Assembly: GCF_900115685.1 (NCBI RefSeq)
Contig: NZ_FOXJ01000004.1
Span: forward strand, 251,256-315,255
Direction: 5' to 3'
DNA length: 64,000 nucleotides
DNA from: Variovorax sp. 770b2
Lineage (GTDB): Bacteria; Pseudomonadota; Gammaproteobacteria; Burkholderiales; Burkholderiaceae_C
The translations under genes were made by a program, and so were the position numbers. A model generated the notes under the pieces. That model did no database searches and was not told where the DNA came from. It saw only the letters and a program-made list of their open reading frames with translations. Positions within the stretch are counted from its first letter, which is position 1. Each line of letters starts with the position of its first letter. This document shows positions 14,704 to 23,126 of this stretch, one piece after another.

Positions 14704-14927
14704 TGTCGGCGCTCAAACTGACCCAGATCGGCAACTCCGTGGGCGTGATCCTGCCCAAGGAAGTCCTGGCACGCCTGAAGCTGGAAAAGGGCGACACCGT
14801 CTTCATGACCGAAGCGGCCAACGGCGTGACCCTCACGCCATACGACCCTGACGTGGATGAGCAACTCAAGCTGGGTCGCGAATTCATGCGCGAGTACCGC
14901 GATACCTTCCACCAGCTTGCCAAGTGA
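14703..14927 (+). CDS. AbrB/MazE-type antitoxin
   Basis: This 74-residue protein matches the SpoVT/AbrB swapped-hairpin DNA-binding fold. LKLTQIGNSVGVILPKEVL and LEKGDTVFMTEAANGVTL cover residues 4-48, and the C-terminal part would bind the toxin. It overlaps the downstream Doc gene by four bases (GTGA), the usual arrangement of antitoxin before toxin. The operon runs opposite to the urease genes between ureC and ureE. It should repress its own promoter through the adjacent dyad. Confidence 0.85.
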   Translation: MSALKLTQIGNSVGVILPKEVLARLKLEKGDTVFMTEAANGVTLTPYDPDVDEQLKLGREFMREYRDTFHQLAK

Positions 14928-15316
14928 GCGAGTGGCGTTGGATCGACCGGCGTGCGCTCGTTCTGCTGCATGACGAGAGCCTGGCCGAGCATGGCGGTGC
15001 ACCGGGCCTGCGCGACGAAGGGCTGCTCCAATCGGCCTTGGCGCGGCCGCTGAATCTCGTGGCTTATGGTTCGCCTGACATCGCGGATCTTGCAGCCGCC
15101 TATGGCATCGGCCTCGCCAAGAATCATCCCTTCGTCGACGGCAACAAGCGCGCCGCCTTTCTTGCCGTGGGTTTGTTCCTGGCCTTGAACGGCCAACGAC
15201 TGGTTGTCACGCAAACCGAAGCTACCCTCGTGGTGCTCGACGTCGCAGCCAGTGCCAGCGACGAAAGCGGCTTTGCTGCCTGGATTCGCGATCACCTGAA
15301 GGCTCGTTCTGGCTGA
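14924..15316 (+). CDS. doc: Doc-type (Fic/DOC family) toxin
   Basis: This 130-residue protein carries the Fic/Doc signature HPFVDGNKRAAF (about residues 67-78), in which the histidine and the NKR triplet form the active site. Doc of phage P1 phosphorylates elongation factor EF-Tu and stops translation; other family members AMPylate targets. Length fits Doc. The start is GTG at 14924, overlapping the antitoxin stop codon. It is convergent with ureC, with only nine bases between the stops. The pairing of an AbrB-type antitoxin with Doc, rather than Phd, is a known but less classic combination. Confidence 0.88.
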   Translation: MSEWRWIDRRALVLLHDESLAEHGGAPGLRDEGLLQSALARPLNLVAYGSPDIADLAAAYGIGLAKNHPFVDGNKRAAFLAVGLFLALNGQRLVVTQTEATLVVLDVAASASDESGFAAWIRDHLKARSG

Positions 15317-15325
15317 CCGCGGCGT

Positions 15326-17044
15326 CTAGAACAGGAAATACCGCTGCGCCATCGGCAACAGCTTCGCCGGCTCGCAGGTCAGCAGGTGCCCATCGGCGCG
15401 CACCGCATAGGTCTGCGCATCGATCTCCATCTTCGGCGCGTAGCCGTTGTGGATCAGGTCTTTCTTTCGCACGTTGCGGATGTTCTTCACCGCGCTGAGG
15501 TTCTTGGCCAGACCGTAGCGCTCCCTGATGCCCGAAGCCAGCCCGGCCTGCGAGACGAAAGTGAGCGAGCTCTTCGCGAGCGAGCCGCCATACGCGCCGA
15601 ACATCGGCCGGAAGTGCACCGGCTGCGGTGTCGGGATCGACGCGCTCGGGTCGCCCATCGCCGCCATCGCGATCGTGCCGCCCTTCAGGATGGTGAAGGG
15701 CTTCACGCCGAAGAAGGCGGGCTTCCAGATCACGATGTCGGCCCACTTGCCGACCTCGAGCGAGCCGACCTCGTGCGCGATGCCGTGCGCGATCGCCGGG
15801 TTGATCGTGTACTTGGCGACGTAGCGCTTGGCGCGGAAGTTGTCGTTGCGTTCGCTGTCTTCGGGCAGCGTGCCGCGCTGCACCTTCATCTTGTGCGCGG
15901 TCTGCCAGGTGCGGATGATCACCTCGCCCACGCGCCCCATGGCCTGGCTGTCGGAGCTGAACATGCTGATCGCGCCCAGGTCGTGGAGCACGTCCTCGGC
16001 GGCGATGGTTTCCTTGCGGATGCGCGACTCGGCGAAGGCCAGGTCCTCGGCGATGCCGGCGTCCAGGTGGTGGCACACCATGAGCATGTCGACGTGCTCG
16101 TCGAGCGTGTTCACGGTGTAGGGCATCGTGGGGTTGGTGGAGGAGGGCAAGAAGTTGGCCTCGCCCACCACGCGCAGGATGTCCGGCGCATGGCCGCCGC
16201 CCGCGCCTTCGGTGTGGAAGGCGCAGATGGCGCGGCCGCCCACGGCCGCGATGGTGTTCTCGACGAAGCCCGATTCGTTGAGCGTGTCGCTGTGGATCGC
16301 CACCTGCGTGTCGGTGGCGTCGGCCACGTCCAGGCAATTGCTGATGGCCGCGGGCGTGGTGCCCCAGTCTTCGTGCAGCTTCAGGCCGATGACGCCGGCC
16401 TCGATCTGCTCGTGCAGCGCATCGGGCAGGCTCGCGTTGCCCTTGCCGAGGAAGCCCAGGTTCATCGGGAACGCATCGGCGGCCTGCAGCATGCGCTCGA
16501 TGTGCCAGGGGCCAGGCGTGGCGGTGGTCGCGAAGGTGCCGGTGGCGGGGCCGGTGCCGCCGCCGAGCATGGTGGTGACGCCCGAGGACAGCGCCTCCTC
16601 GATCTGCTGCGGGCAGATGAAGTGGATGTGGCTGTCGATGCCGCCCGCGGTGACGATGTTGCCCTCGCAGCTGATGATCTCGGTGCCGGGGCCGATGACG
16701 ATATCGACACCCGGTTGCACGTCGGGATTGCCGGCCTTGCCGATGGCGGCGATGCGGCCGTCCTTCAGGCCGATGTCGGCCTTCACGATGCCCCAGTGGT
16801 CCAGGATGAGCGCGTTGGTGAGCACGGTGTCGACCGCGCCTTGCGCGCGCGTGCGCTGCGATTGCGCCATGCCGTCGCGGATGGTCTTGCCGCCGCCGAA
16901 CTTCACCTCTTCGCCATAGCCGCCGGCACGCAGCGTGTAGTCGGCCTCGACTTCGACCAGCAGTTCGGTGTCTGCAAGACGGACCCGGTCGCCCACGGTG
17001 GGGCCGAAGATTTCTGCGTAGGCGCGTCGCCCGATGGTGGCCAT
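15326..17044 (-). CDS. ureC: Urease alpha subunit UreC
   Basis: This 572-residue catalytic subunit has the nickel ligands in GGIDSHIHFICPQQ, the lysine to be carbamylated in GLKLHEDWG, further histidines in HSDTLNESG and HTEGAGGGHAPD, and the catalytic flap MVCHHLD. It hydrolyses urea to ammonia and carbamate in the cytoplasm. Length and all visible active-site residues are normal. It follows ureB after three bases. Downstream, the toxin-antitoxin pair on the other strand separates it from ureE. Confidence 0.98.
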   Translation of the reverse strand: MATIGRRAYAEIFGPTVGDRVRLADTELLVEVEADYTLRAGGYGEEVKFGGGKTIRDGMAQSQRTRAQGAVDTVLTNALILDHWGIVKADIGLKDGRIAAIGKAGNPDVQPGVDIVIGPGTEIISCEGNIVTAGGIDSHIHFICPQQIEEALSSGVTTMLGGGTGPATGTFATTATPGPWHIERMLQAADAFPMNLGFLGKGNASLPDALHEQIEAGVIGLKLHEDWGTTPAAISNCLDVADATDTQVAIHSDTLNESGFVENTIAAVGGRAICAFHTEGAGGGHAPDILRVVGEANFLPSSTNPTMPYTVNTLDEHVDMLMVCHHLDAGIAEDLAFAESRIRKETIAAEDVLHDLGAISMFSSDSQAMGRVGEVIIRTWQTAHKMKVQRGTLPEDSERNDNFRAKRYVAKYTINPAIAHGIAHEVGSLEVGKWADIVIWKPAFFGVKPFTILKGGTIAMAAMGDPSASIPTPQPVHFRPMFGAYGGSLAKSSLTFVSQAGLASGIRERYGLAKNLSAVKNIRNVRKKDLIHNGYAPKMEIDAQTYAVRADGHLLTCEPAKLLPMAQRYFLF

Positions 17045-17047
17045 GTT

Positions 17048-17353
17048 TTAGAGCTTCCCTTGAACCAGGCCACGAAAGCCGTAGACGATGCGATCGCCCG
17101 AGTAATCGACCAGCTCGACCGTGCGCTGCTGACCCGGCTCGAAGCGCACCGCGGCGCCCGAGGCGATGTTCAGCCGCATGCCGCGCGCGGCCTCCCGGTC
17201 GAAGCCCAGGGCGCCGTTGGTCTCGGCGAAGTGGTAGTGCGAGCCGACCTGGATCGGCCGGTCGGCGGTGTTCTGCACCACCAGCGTGAGGGTGCGGCGA
17301 CCGGGGTTGAGCGTGTGCTCGCCGTCGTCGATGAGGAGTTCGCCGGGCGTCAT
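17048..17353 (-). CDS. ureB: Urease beta subunit UreB
   Basis: This 101-residue protein starts MTPGELLIDDGEHTLNPGR and contains the family motif QVGSHYHFAETNGAL, ending near VDYSGDRIVYGFRG. UreB is a structural subunit of the (UreABC)3 enzyme. The ATG at 17353 is five bases from the ureJ stop, and ureC follows immediately, so the three are translated as one operon. Confidence 0.97.
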   Translation of the reverse strand: MTPGELLIDDGEHTLNPGRRTLTLVVQNTADRPIQVGSHYHFAETNGALGFDREAARGMRLNIASGAAVRFEPGQQRTVELVDYSGDRIVYGFRGLVQGKL

Positions 17354-17358
17354 GGCAA

Positions 17359-17958
17359 TCAGACCGCCTGTGCCAGCAGCGTTGCGCCGAGCACCACCAC
17401 GGCGGCACCGGCTACGCGCGGCAGCCAGGCGTTGGCGTGGCGCAGGGCCCAGCCGAGCGCGATGCCCGCGAGGTGCAGCAACACGGTCGCGCCGACCATG
17501 CCGGCCAGCGTGAGCGCAGCGCCTTCCTCGCTCGCGAGTTCGTGGCCGTGGGCCACGCCGTGGAAGACGGCGAACACGCCGACCACGGCCATGGCGACGA
17601 CGGCCGGCAGATGAACGCGCGTGACCACCAGCAGCCCCAGCACCAGCAGCGAGGCCGCGATCATCGGTTCGACTGCGGGCAACTGCACGCCGGCCAGCCC
17701 CATCAGCGCGCCCACGAGCAGCATGCCGGCGAAGGCCAGCGGTGCCCATAGCAGGTCGGGCCAGGCGCGGCGCGCGGCCAGCGCGCTCCAGAGGCCGACC
17801 GCGACCATGGCGGCCAGGTGATCCGCGCCGGTCAGCGGATGCAGGAAACCGGTGGTGAAGCCGTGGTGCAGGCCGCCGTCCACGCCGGTATGGGCGCTGG
17901 CCGCAAGCGGTAGCAGGAGAGCAAGAAGGGCGAGGGTCTTGGAAGTGGTGTGGCGCAT
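17359..17958 (-). CDS. ureJ: HupE/UreJ-family nickel permease-like membrane protein
   Basis: This 199-residue protein has a signal-like N-terminus and about six transmembrane helices. The HupE/UreJ hallmark HTGVDGGLHHGFTTGFLHP (about residues 23-41), with GADH just after, and the later FHGVAHGHEL supply clustered histidines expected to bind nickel. The family is thought to import nickel. Its position between ureA and ureB supports a role in supplying metal to the urease. Confidence 0.9.
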   Translation of the reverse strand: MRHTTSKTLALLALLLPLAASAHTGVDGGLHHGFTTGFLHPLTGADHLAAMVAVGLWSALAARRAWPDLLWAPLAFAGMLLVGALMGLAGVQLPAVEPMIAASLLVLGLLVVTRVHLPAVVAMAVVGVFAVFHGVAHGHELASEEGAALTLAGMVGATVLLHLAGIALGWALRHANAWLPRVAGAAVVVLGATLLAQAV

Positions 17959-17981
17959 GACAGTTCTTTTTTTCGAGTGGG

Positions 17982-18284
17982 TCAGACGATCGGCTGGTGG
18001 ACGGTGACCAGCTTGGTGCCGTCCGGAAAGGTGGCTTCGACCTGGATGTCCGGGATCATCTCGGCGATGCCGTCCATCACGTCGGCGCGGGTGAGGACAC
18101 TGCGGCCCTCGCTCATGAGTTCGGCGACGCTCTTGCCGTCGCGCGCGCCTTCCATCACGGCGGCGGAGATCAGGGCGATGGCTTCGGGGTAGTTGAGCTT
18201 CAGGCCGCGGGCCTTGCGCCGTTCGGCCAGCAGCGCCGCGGTGAAGATCAGCAGCTTGTCTTTTTCGCGCGGGGTCAGTTCCAT
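17982..18284 (-). CDS. ureA: Urease gamma subunit UreA
   Basis: This 100-residue protein begins MELTPREKDKLLIFTAA and contains KLNYPEAIALIS and the end TKLVTVHQPI, all diagnostic of UreA. The ATG at 18284 gives the normal family length; in-frame codons upstream do not match the family. It is the first gene of the structural operon. A sigma-54 promoter match lies about 60-75 bases upstream. No ureD gene precedes it, which is unusual for this type of urease cluster. Confidence 0.97.
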   Translation of the reverse strand: MELTPREKDKLLIFTAALLAERRKARGLKLNYPEAIALISAAVMEGARDGKSVAELMSEGRSVLTRADVMDGIAEMIPDIQVEATFPDGTKLVTVHQPIV

Positions 18285-18342
18285 GGGAGCGGCATCGGGT
18301 GGCTGGAAGAAGAGTCGGCCATTATGGGCAAGCCTTCTTCTT

Positions 18343-18358
18343 TGCAACAGTCGTGCCC
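18343..18358 (-). promoter_or_regulatory. Sigma-54 (-24/-12) promoter match before ureA
   Basis: Read on the minus strand the site is GGGCACGACTGTTGCA, against the consensus TGGCACG-N4-TTGCA. Only the first base differs, and the GG-N10-GC spacing is exact. The predicted transcript start near 18332 leaves a leader of about 48 bases before the ureA ATG. Nitrogen control through NtrC would make sense for urease. Confidence 0.65.
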
Positions 18359-18379
18359 TGTTCGCCAAAAGTCGTACGG

Positions 18380-21300
18380 ATGGCACGAAAGATGCACCGA
18401 AACGGTGTGAATCCAGACGCCACGACCACGACCCCCGACGACGCGCCCCAGCGCATCGTCAAGGTCCGGCGCGACTACAACAGCTGGGTCGCGAGCGAAA
18501 CGCTCGAAGACTACGCGCTGCGCTACACGCCGCAGCGCTTTCGCAAGTGGTCCGAATGGCGGGTGGCCAACACGGCCTTCGGGGCGGCATCGTTCCTCAT
18601 CCTGGAGGCGGTGGGCGCCACGCTGCTGGTGCAGTACGGCTTCGCCAACGCCTTCTGGGCGATTCTGGTCACCGGGCTCATCATCTTCCTGGCGGGGTTG
18701 CCGATCAGCGTGTACGCGGCGCGCTACGGCATCGACATGGACCTGCTCACGCGCGGCGCCGGCTTCGGCTACATCGGCTCCACGCTCACCTCGCTGATCT
18801 ACGCGAGCTTCACCTTCATCTTCTTCGCGCTCGAGGCGGCCGTGATGGCCTATGCGCTGGAACTGGCGCTGGGCATCCCGCCGGTCTGGGGCTACCTGGT
18901 GTGCGCGCTGGTGGTCATTCCGCTGGTCACGCATGGGGTGTCGGCCATCAGCCGGCTGCAACTCTGGACGCAGCCGCTCTGGCTGCTGATGCTGGTGGTG
19001 CCCTTTGTGTTCGTGCTTGTGCGCGATCCTGGTGCGTTTGCGGGCATCGTGCACTACAACGGGGTCAAGTCCGGCACCAAGGGCTTCGATCTGCACCTGT
19101 TTGGCGCTGCCTTGACGGTCGGCATCGCGCTGATCACCCAGATGGGGGAGCAGGCCGACTACCTTCGGTTCATGCCCGCGCGCACCGCGACCACGCGCGG
19201 GCGCTGGTGGTCCGGCGTGCTGGCGGGCGGGCCGGGCTGGGTGGTGCTGGGCGTGTTCAAGATGCTGGGCGGGGCGCTGCTGGCCTACCTGGCCATCACG
19301 CACATGGTGCCGGTGGAGCGCGCGGTCGATCCGAACCAGATGTACCTCGCGGCCTACGAGTACGTGTTTCCGAACTACGGCTGGGCGGTGGCCGCGACGG
19401 CGCTCTTCGTGGTGATCTCGCAGCTCAAGATCAACGTGACCAACGCCTATGCGGGGTCGCTGGCCTGGAGCAATTTCTTCTCGCGCGTGGCGCACAGCCA
19501 TCCCGGGCGGGTGGTGTGGGTGGTGTTCAACGCGCTCATCGCCTTCATGCTGATGGAGATGAACGTGTTCGAGGCGCTGGGCGACGTGCTCGGGCTCTTC
19601 GCCAACATCGCCATCGCCTGGATGATGTCGGTGGTGGCCGACCTGGTCATCAACAAGCCGCTGGGGCTGTCGCCGCCGGGCATCGAGTTCAAGCGCGCGC
19701 ACCTGTGGGACATCAACCCGGTGGGCGTGGGCGCCATGGCGCTGGCCTCGGTGCTGTCGATCACCGCGCACCTGGGCGTGTTCGGGCCGCTGGCGCAGGC
19801 GTTCTCGGCGCTGATCGCGCTGGGCACCGCGCTCGTCGCCTCGCCGCTGCTGGCGTGGGCGACCGGCGGCAAGTACTACCTGGCGCGGGCATCGGATGCG
19901 ACCGGTGCCGTGCCCTTCGCGCCGGCGGCGGGCGGGCGCGCCGTGCGCTGGGCGCGCGTCGAGTCGGAGGAAAGCGGCAGCTACCAGCGCCTGAAGGTGC
20001 AGCACTGCGTGATCTGCGAGCGCGAGTACGAAGGGCCGGACATGGCGCATTGCCCCGCATACCAGGGCGCGATCTGCTCGCTGTGCTGCACGCTCGATGC
20101 GCGCTGCGGCGACCTGTGCAAGCCGCATGCGAGCCTGTCGTCGCAGTGGTCGGCCGTGCTGCGCTGGCTGCTGCCGCGCCGCAGCTGGCGCTACCTGGAC
20201 ACGGGCCTGGGGCACTTCCTGCTGCTGATGCTGGTCATCGTGCCGCTGCTGGCGGTGGTGTTCGGCGTGCTCTATCAACAGGAGCTGCGTGCGCTTGCCG
20301 AAAGCGCGCTCGAACTCGCGGCGCAGGCCGGTGCGTCCGAGGTCTGGTCGGGTGTGCAGCAGTCGGCGTTGCGCTCGGGTTTTCTCAAGGCCTACATGGC
20401 GCTCCTAGTCATCGCGGGCATCGTGGCCTGGTGGCTGGTGCTCGCGCACCAGAGCCGCAAGGTGGCGCAGGAGGAATCGAACCGCCAGACCCATTTGCTG
20501 GTGCGCGAGATCGAGCTGCACCGCGAAACCGACCGCGCCCTGCAGGCCGCCAAGCAGACCGCCGAAGAGGCCAGGGAGGTCGCCGAGCAAGCCAAGCTCG
20601 CGGCCGAGCAGGCCCAGCGCGCCGCCGACCAGGCCAACCAGGCCAAGAGCCGCTACATCAGCGCCATCAGCCACGAGCTGCGCACGCCGCTCAACAGCAT
20701 CCTGGGCTACGCGCAGCTGATGGGCGAAGACCACTCCGTGCCGCCGCACCGCCAGCAGGCGGTCGCGGTCATCAAGCGCGGCGGCGAGCACCTGCTCTCG
20801 CTCATCGAAGGCACGCTGGCCATCGCGCACATCGAGGCCGGCAAGCTCACGCTGCATGCGCGGCCGATGCGCTTTGCCGACACCATGCGGGAGCTGGCCG
20901 ACATGTTCGAGCTGCAGGCGGCCGAGAAGGGGCTGGAGTTCCGCTTCGAGGCGGGAGGTGCTTTGCCCGAGGTGGTGCGCGCCGACGAGAAGCGCGTGGG
21001 CCAGATCCTCATCAACCTGCTGGGCAACGCGATCAAGTTCACCGCCACGGGGCAGGTGACATTGCGGCTCGCCTATGCGCGCGAGTTCGCGGCCATCGAG
21101 ATCGAGGACACCGGCCCGGGCATGACGGCCGAGGACATCGAGCGCATCTTCGAGCCCTTCGCGCGCGGCAATGCGGCCGCCTCGTCGGCGCCGGGCGCGG
21201 GCCTGGGCCTGACCATCGCCAAGATGCTCACCGACCTGATGGGCGGCGAGATGAAGGTGCAGAGCACGCCGGGCGTGGGGTCGCTGTTCTGCGTGCGGCT

Positions 21301-22006
21301 CTTCCTGCCGCGCGTGCACGACACGGTGGTGGGCGCGACCAGGCCGGTGCAGGTCGCGCGTGCGCGCCGCGGCTACGAAGGCGTGCGCCGGCGCCTCCTG
21401 GTGGTGGACAACGAAGAGGCCGACCGCGGCCTGCTCGACCATGTGCTCGCGCCGCTGGGCTTCGAGCTGCGCACGGCGGCCAGCGGCCACGATGCGCTGG
21501 ACCTCGTCGCCGCCGGCTACCGGCCCGATGCGATGTTCGTGGACCTCGCGATGCCCGGCATCGACGGCTGGGAAACCATCCGCCGCGCGCGCAAATTGGG
21601 CCTCGTCGATGCGGCCGTGGCCATCGTCTCGGCCAACGCCTTCGACAAGGGGCTGGACAACGACGTGGGCATCGCGTCCGAAGATTTTTTCGTGAAGCCC
21701 GTGCGCCACACCGAGCTGCTCGACTGGCTGGAGCGCCGGCTCGGCCTGAAGTGGACCGACACCGCCGCCGCATTGCCGCCGCCCGCCGCGCCCAGGACGA
21801 TGCAGCCGCCCTCGCGGGAGCGCCTGCGCGCACTCGACGAAGCGGTGAGCCTGGGCTACTTTCGCGGCATCATGAACCAGCTGGACGACATCGACACCGA
21901 ACAGCCCGAGTGCATGGCCTGGACCGAGGCGCAGCGCGTGCTGGCGCGCCAGTTCCAGTTCGAAGCCATGGGCCGCGCGCTGGCCCAAGCAGTGAGTGCG
22001 CCATGA
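18380..22006 (+). CDS. NCS1-type permease fused to hybrid histidine kinase (transporter-kinase)
   Basis: This 1208-residue fusion starts with an NCS1 (cytosine/purine/allantoin permease-type) domain of about 12 transmembrane helices (residues 35-515). A cysteine-rich segment (about 543-583, beginning CVIC and including CSLCC) follows, then two transmembrane helices (about 610-700) and an alanine/glutamate-rich coiled coil. The kinase part has HisKA with His765 in SHELRTPLN and an HATPase with NLLGNAIKF and GAGLGLTIAK. The receiver carries Asp1055 in FVDLAMPG, and a helical tail of about 120 residues completes the protein. It most likely senses or imports a nucleobase-like nitrogen compound and signals to the adjacent LuxR-type regulator, whose start overlaps its stop. 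The ATG at 18380 has a weak ribosome site; GTG 18407 is an alternative. Confidence 0.85.
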   Translation: MARKMHRNGVNPDATTTTPDDAPQRIVKVRRDYNSWVASETLEDYALRYTPQRFRKWSEWRVANTAFGAASFLILEAVGATLLVQYGFANAFWAILVTGLIIFLAGLPISVYAARYGIDMDLLTRGAGFGYIGSTLTSLIYASFTFIFFALEAAVMAYALELALGIPPVWGYLVCALVVIPLVTHGVSAISRLQLWTQPLWLLMLVVPFVFVLVRDPGAFAGIVHYNGVKSGTKGFDLHLFGAALTVGIALITQMGEQADYLRFMPARTATTRGRWWSGVLAGGPGWVVLGVFKMLGGALLAYLAITHMVPVERAVDPNQMYLAAYEYVFPNYGWAVAATALFVVISQLKINVTNAYAGSLAWSNFFSRVAHSHPGRVVWVVFNALIAFMLMEMNVFEALGDVLGLFANIAIAWMMSVVADLVINKPLGLSPPGIEFKRAHLWDINPVGVGAMALASVLSITAHLGVFGPLAQAFSALIALGTALVASPLLAWATGGKYYLARASDATGAVPFAPAAGGRAVRWARVESEESGSYQRLKVQHCVICEREYEGPDMAHCPAYQGAICSLCCTLDARCGDLCKPHASLSSQWSAVLRWLLPRRSWRYLDTGLGHFLLLMLVIVPLLAVVFGVLYQQELRALAESALELAAQAGASEVWSGVQQSALRSGFLKAYMALLVIAGIVAWWLVLAHQSRKVAQEESNRQTHLLVREIELHRETDRALQAAKQTAEEAREVAEQAKLAAEQAQRAADQANQAKSRYISAISHELRTPLNSILGYAQLMGEDHSVPPHRQQAVAVIKRGGEHLLSLIEGTLAIAHIEAGKLTLHARPMRFADTMRELADMFELQAAEKGLEFRFEAGGALPEVVRADEKRVGQILINLLGNAIKFTATGQVTLRLAYAREFAAIEIEDTGPGMTAEDIERIFEPFARGNAAASSAPGAGLGLTIAKMLTDLMGGEMKVQSTPGVGSLFCVRLFLPRVHDTVVGATRPVQVARARRGYEGVRRRLLVVDNEEADRGLLDHVLAPLGFELRTAASGHDALDLVAAGYRPDAMFVDLAMPGIDGWETIRRARKLGLVDAAVAIVSANAFDKGLDNDVGIASEDFFVKPVRHTELLDWLERRLGLKWTDTAAALPPPAAPRTMQPPSRERLRALDEAVSLGYFRGIMNQLDDIDTEQPECMAWTEAQRVLARQFQFEAMGRALAQAVSAP
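18381..18396 (+). promoter_or_regulatory. Possible sigma-54 promoter at the transporter-kinase gene
   Basis: TGGCACGAAAGATGCA matches TGGCACG-N4-TTGCA except for one base in the -12 element, with exact spacing. It overlaps the proposed ATG at 18380. If real, transcription would start near GTG 18407 and the mRNA would be nearly leaderless. A chance match is possible. Confidence 0.35.
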
Positions 22007-23031
22007 CCTCGACACCACCCCTTCCCATGGAACCGTCCCCCCTCGCCCGGGCGCTGCGCGACGAAGGCGTCAACAGCGACCTCGTGCTGATCGTGGACGA
22101 CGTGCCCGACAACCTCGCGGTGCTGCACGACGCGCTCGACGAGTCGGGCTACACCGTGCTCATCGCCACCAGCGGCGAGCAGGCGCTGCAGCGCGCCGCG
22201 CAGGCGCGGCCCGACATCGTGCTGCTGGACGCGATGATGCCGGGCATCGACGGCTTCGAGGTCGCGCGCCGGCTCAAGGCCGATGCCGCCACCGCGCACA
22301 TTCCCATCGTTTTCATGACGGGCCTGACCGAAACCGAGCACCTCGTGGCCGCGCTCGAGGCGGGCGGCGTCGACTACGTCACCAAGCCCATCAAGCCCAA
22401 GGAAGTGCTGGCGCGCATGAACGTGCACCTGCAGGGCGCGCGCCGCGCCCGGCAGGACGCACGGCAGGCCGGCCAGGCGCGCAACGCGCTCGATGCCTTC
22501 GGCTACGCGAGCATCACCGTGCGGCTGCCCGAAGGCCGGCTGATCTGGCAGACCGCGCTGGCGCGCGATCTGCTGCACCGGTATTGCGAGACGCGCGCCC
22601 CCGAGACGCCGCCCGCGGTGCTCGAATGGCTGCTGCGCCACACGCCCGATGCGCGCCAGCGCGGCATCGAGCCGCCGGCGCTTTCCATCGCCCAGGGCGC
22701 GAACAGCCTCACGCTGCGCCTGCACCAGCAGACCGGGCAGGACGACGACGGCGACGAGTGGATGATCATCATGCGCGAGGTGTCCGACACCGGCGTGATC
22801 GAGGCGATGAGCCTGAGCCTGAAGCTCACCGCGCGCGAGGCCCAGGTGCTGTACTGGGTGGTCAAGGGCAAGACCAACAAGGACATCGGCGAGATCCTGG
22901 GCAGCAGCCCGGCCACGGCCAAGAAGCACCTGGAGCGGGTGTACGTGAAGCTGGGCGTGGAGACGCGGACGGCCGCGGCCGGCGTGGCCATCAAGCGCAT
23001 CCGCGAGCTGCAGCCCCAGTTCGAGATCTAG
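22003..23031 (+). CDS. Response regulator with LuxR-type DNA-binding domain
   Basis: This 342-residue protein has a receiver domain (about 25-145) with the DD pair in IVDDVPDN, Asp76 in VLLDAMMPG and the lysine in YVTKPIKP. A central region of about 130 residues follows, with no family I recognise, and then a LuxR/NarL helix-turn-helix (about 275-335: LTAREAQVLYWVVKGKTNKD, then AKKHLERVYVKLGVETRT). Its ATG overlaps the transporter-kinase stop (ATGA), so it is the probable output partner. Targets are unknown; the divergent urease operon is the obvious candidate by position. Confidence 0.9.
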   Translation: MTSTPPLPMEPSPLARALRDEGVNSDLVLIVDDVPDNLAVLHDALDESGYTVLIATSGEQALQRAAQARPDIVLLDAMMPGIDGFEVARRLKADAATAHIPIVFMTGLTETEHLVAALEAGGVDYVTKPIKPKEVLARMNVHLQGARRARQDARQAGQARNALDAFGYASITVRLPEGRLIWQTALARDLLHRYCETRAPETPPAVLEWLLRHTPDARQRGIEPPALSIAQGANSLTLRLHQQTGQDDDGDEWMIIMREVSDTGVIEAMSLSLKLTAREAQVLYWVVKGKTNKDIGEILGSSPATAKKHLERVYVKLGVETRTAAAGVAIKRIRELQPQFEI

Positions 23032-23126
23032 GAGGCCGAGAGCGCTTTCTGCGCCTGCTGCGCCTTGTTGCAGCGCGTCACCGCGCCGACTTTCCGCCTC
23101 CCTAGAATGGTCCAAGGGCCTCGGGG

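Noticed and set aside
18193..22002. An uninterrupted frame joining the transporter-kinase region to the LuxR regulator as one 1600-residue protein
   Set aside because: The first two thirds of that frame are out of phase with the permease and kinase motifs. The real kinase frame ends at 22006 and the regulator starts at its own ATG at 22003.
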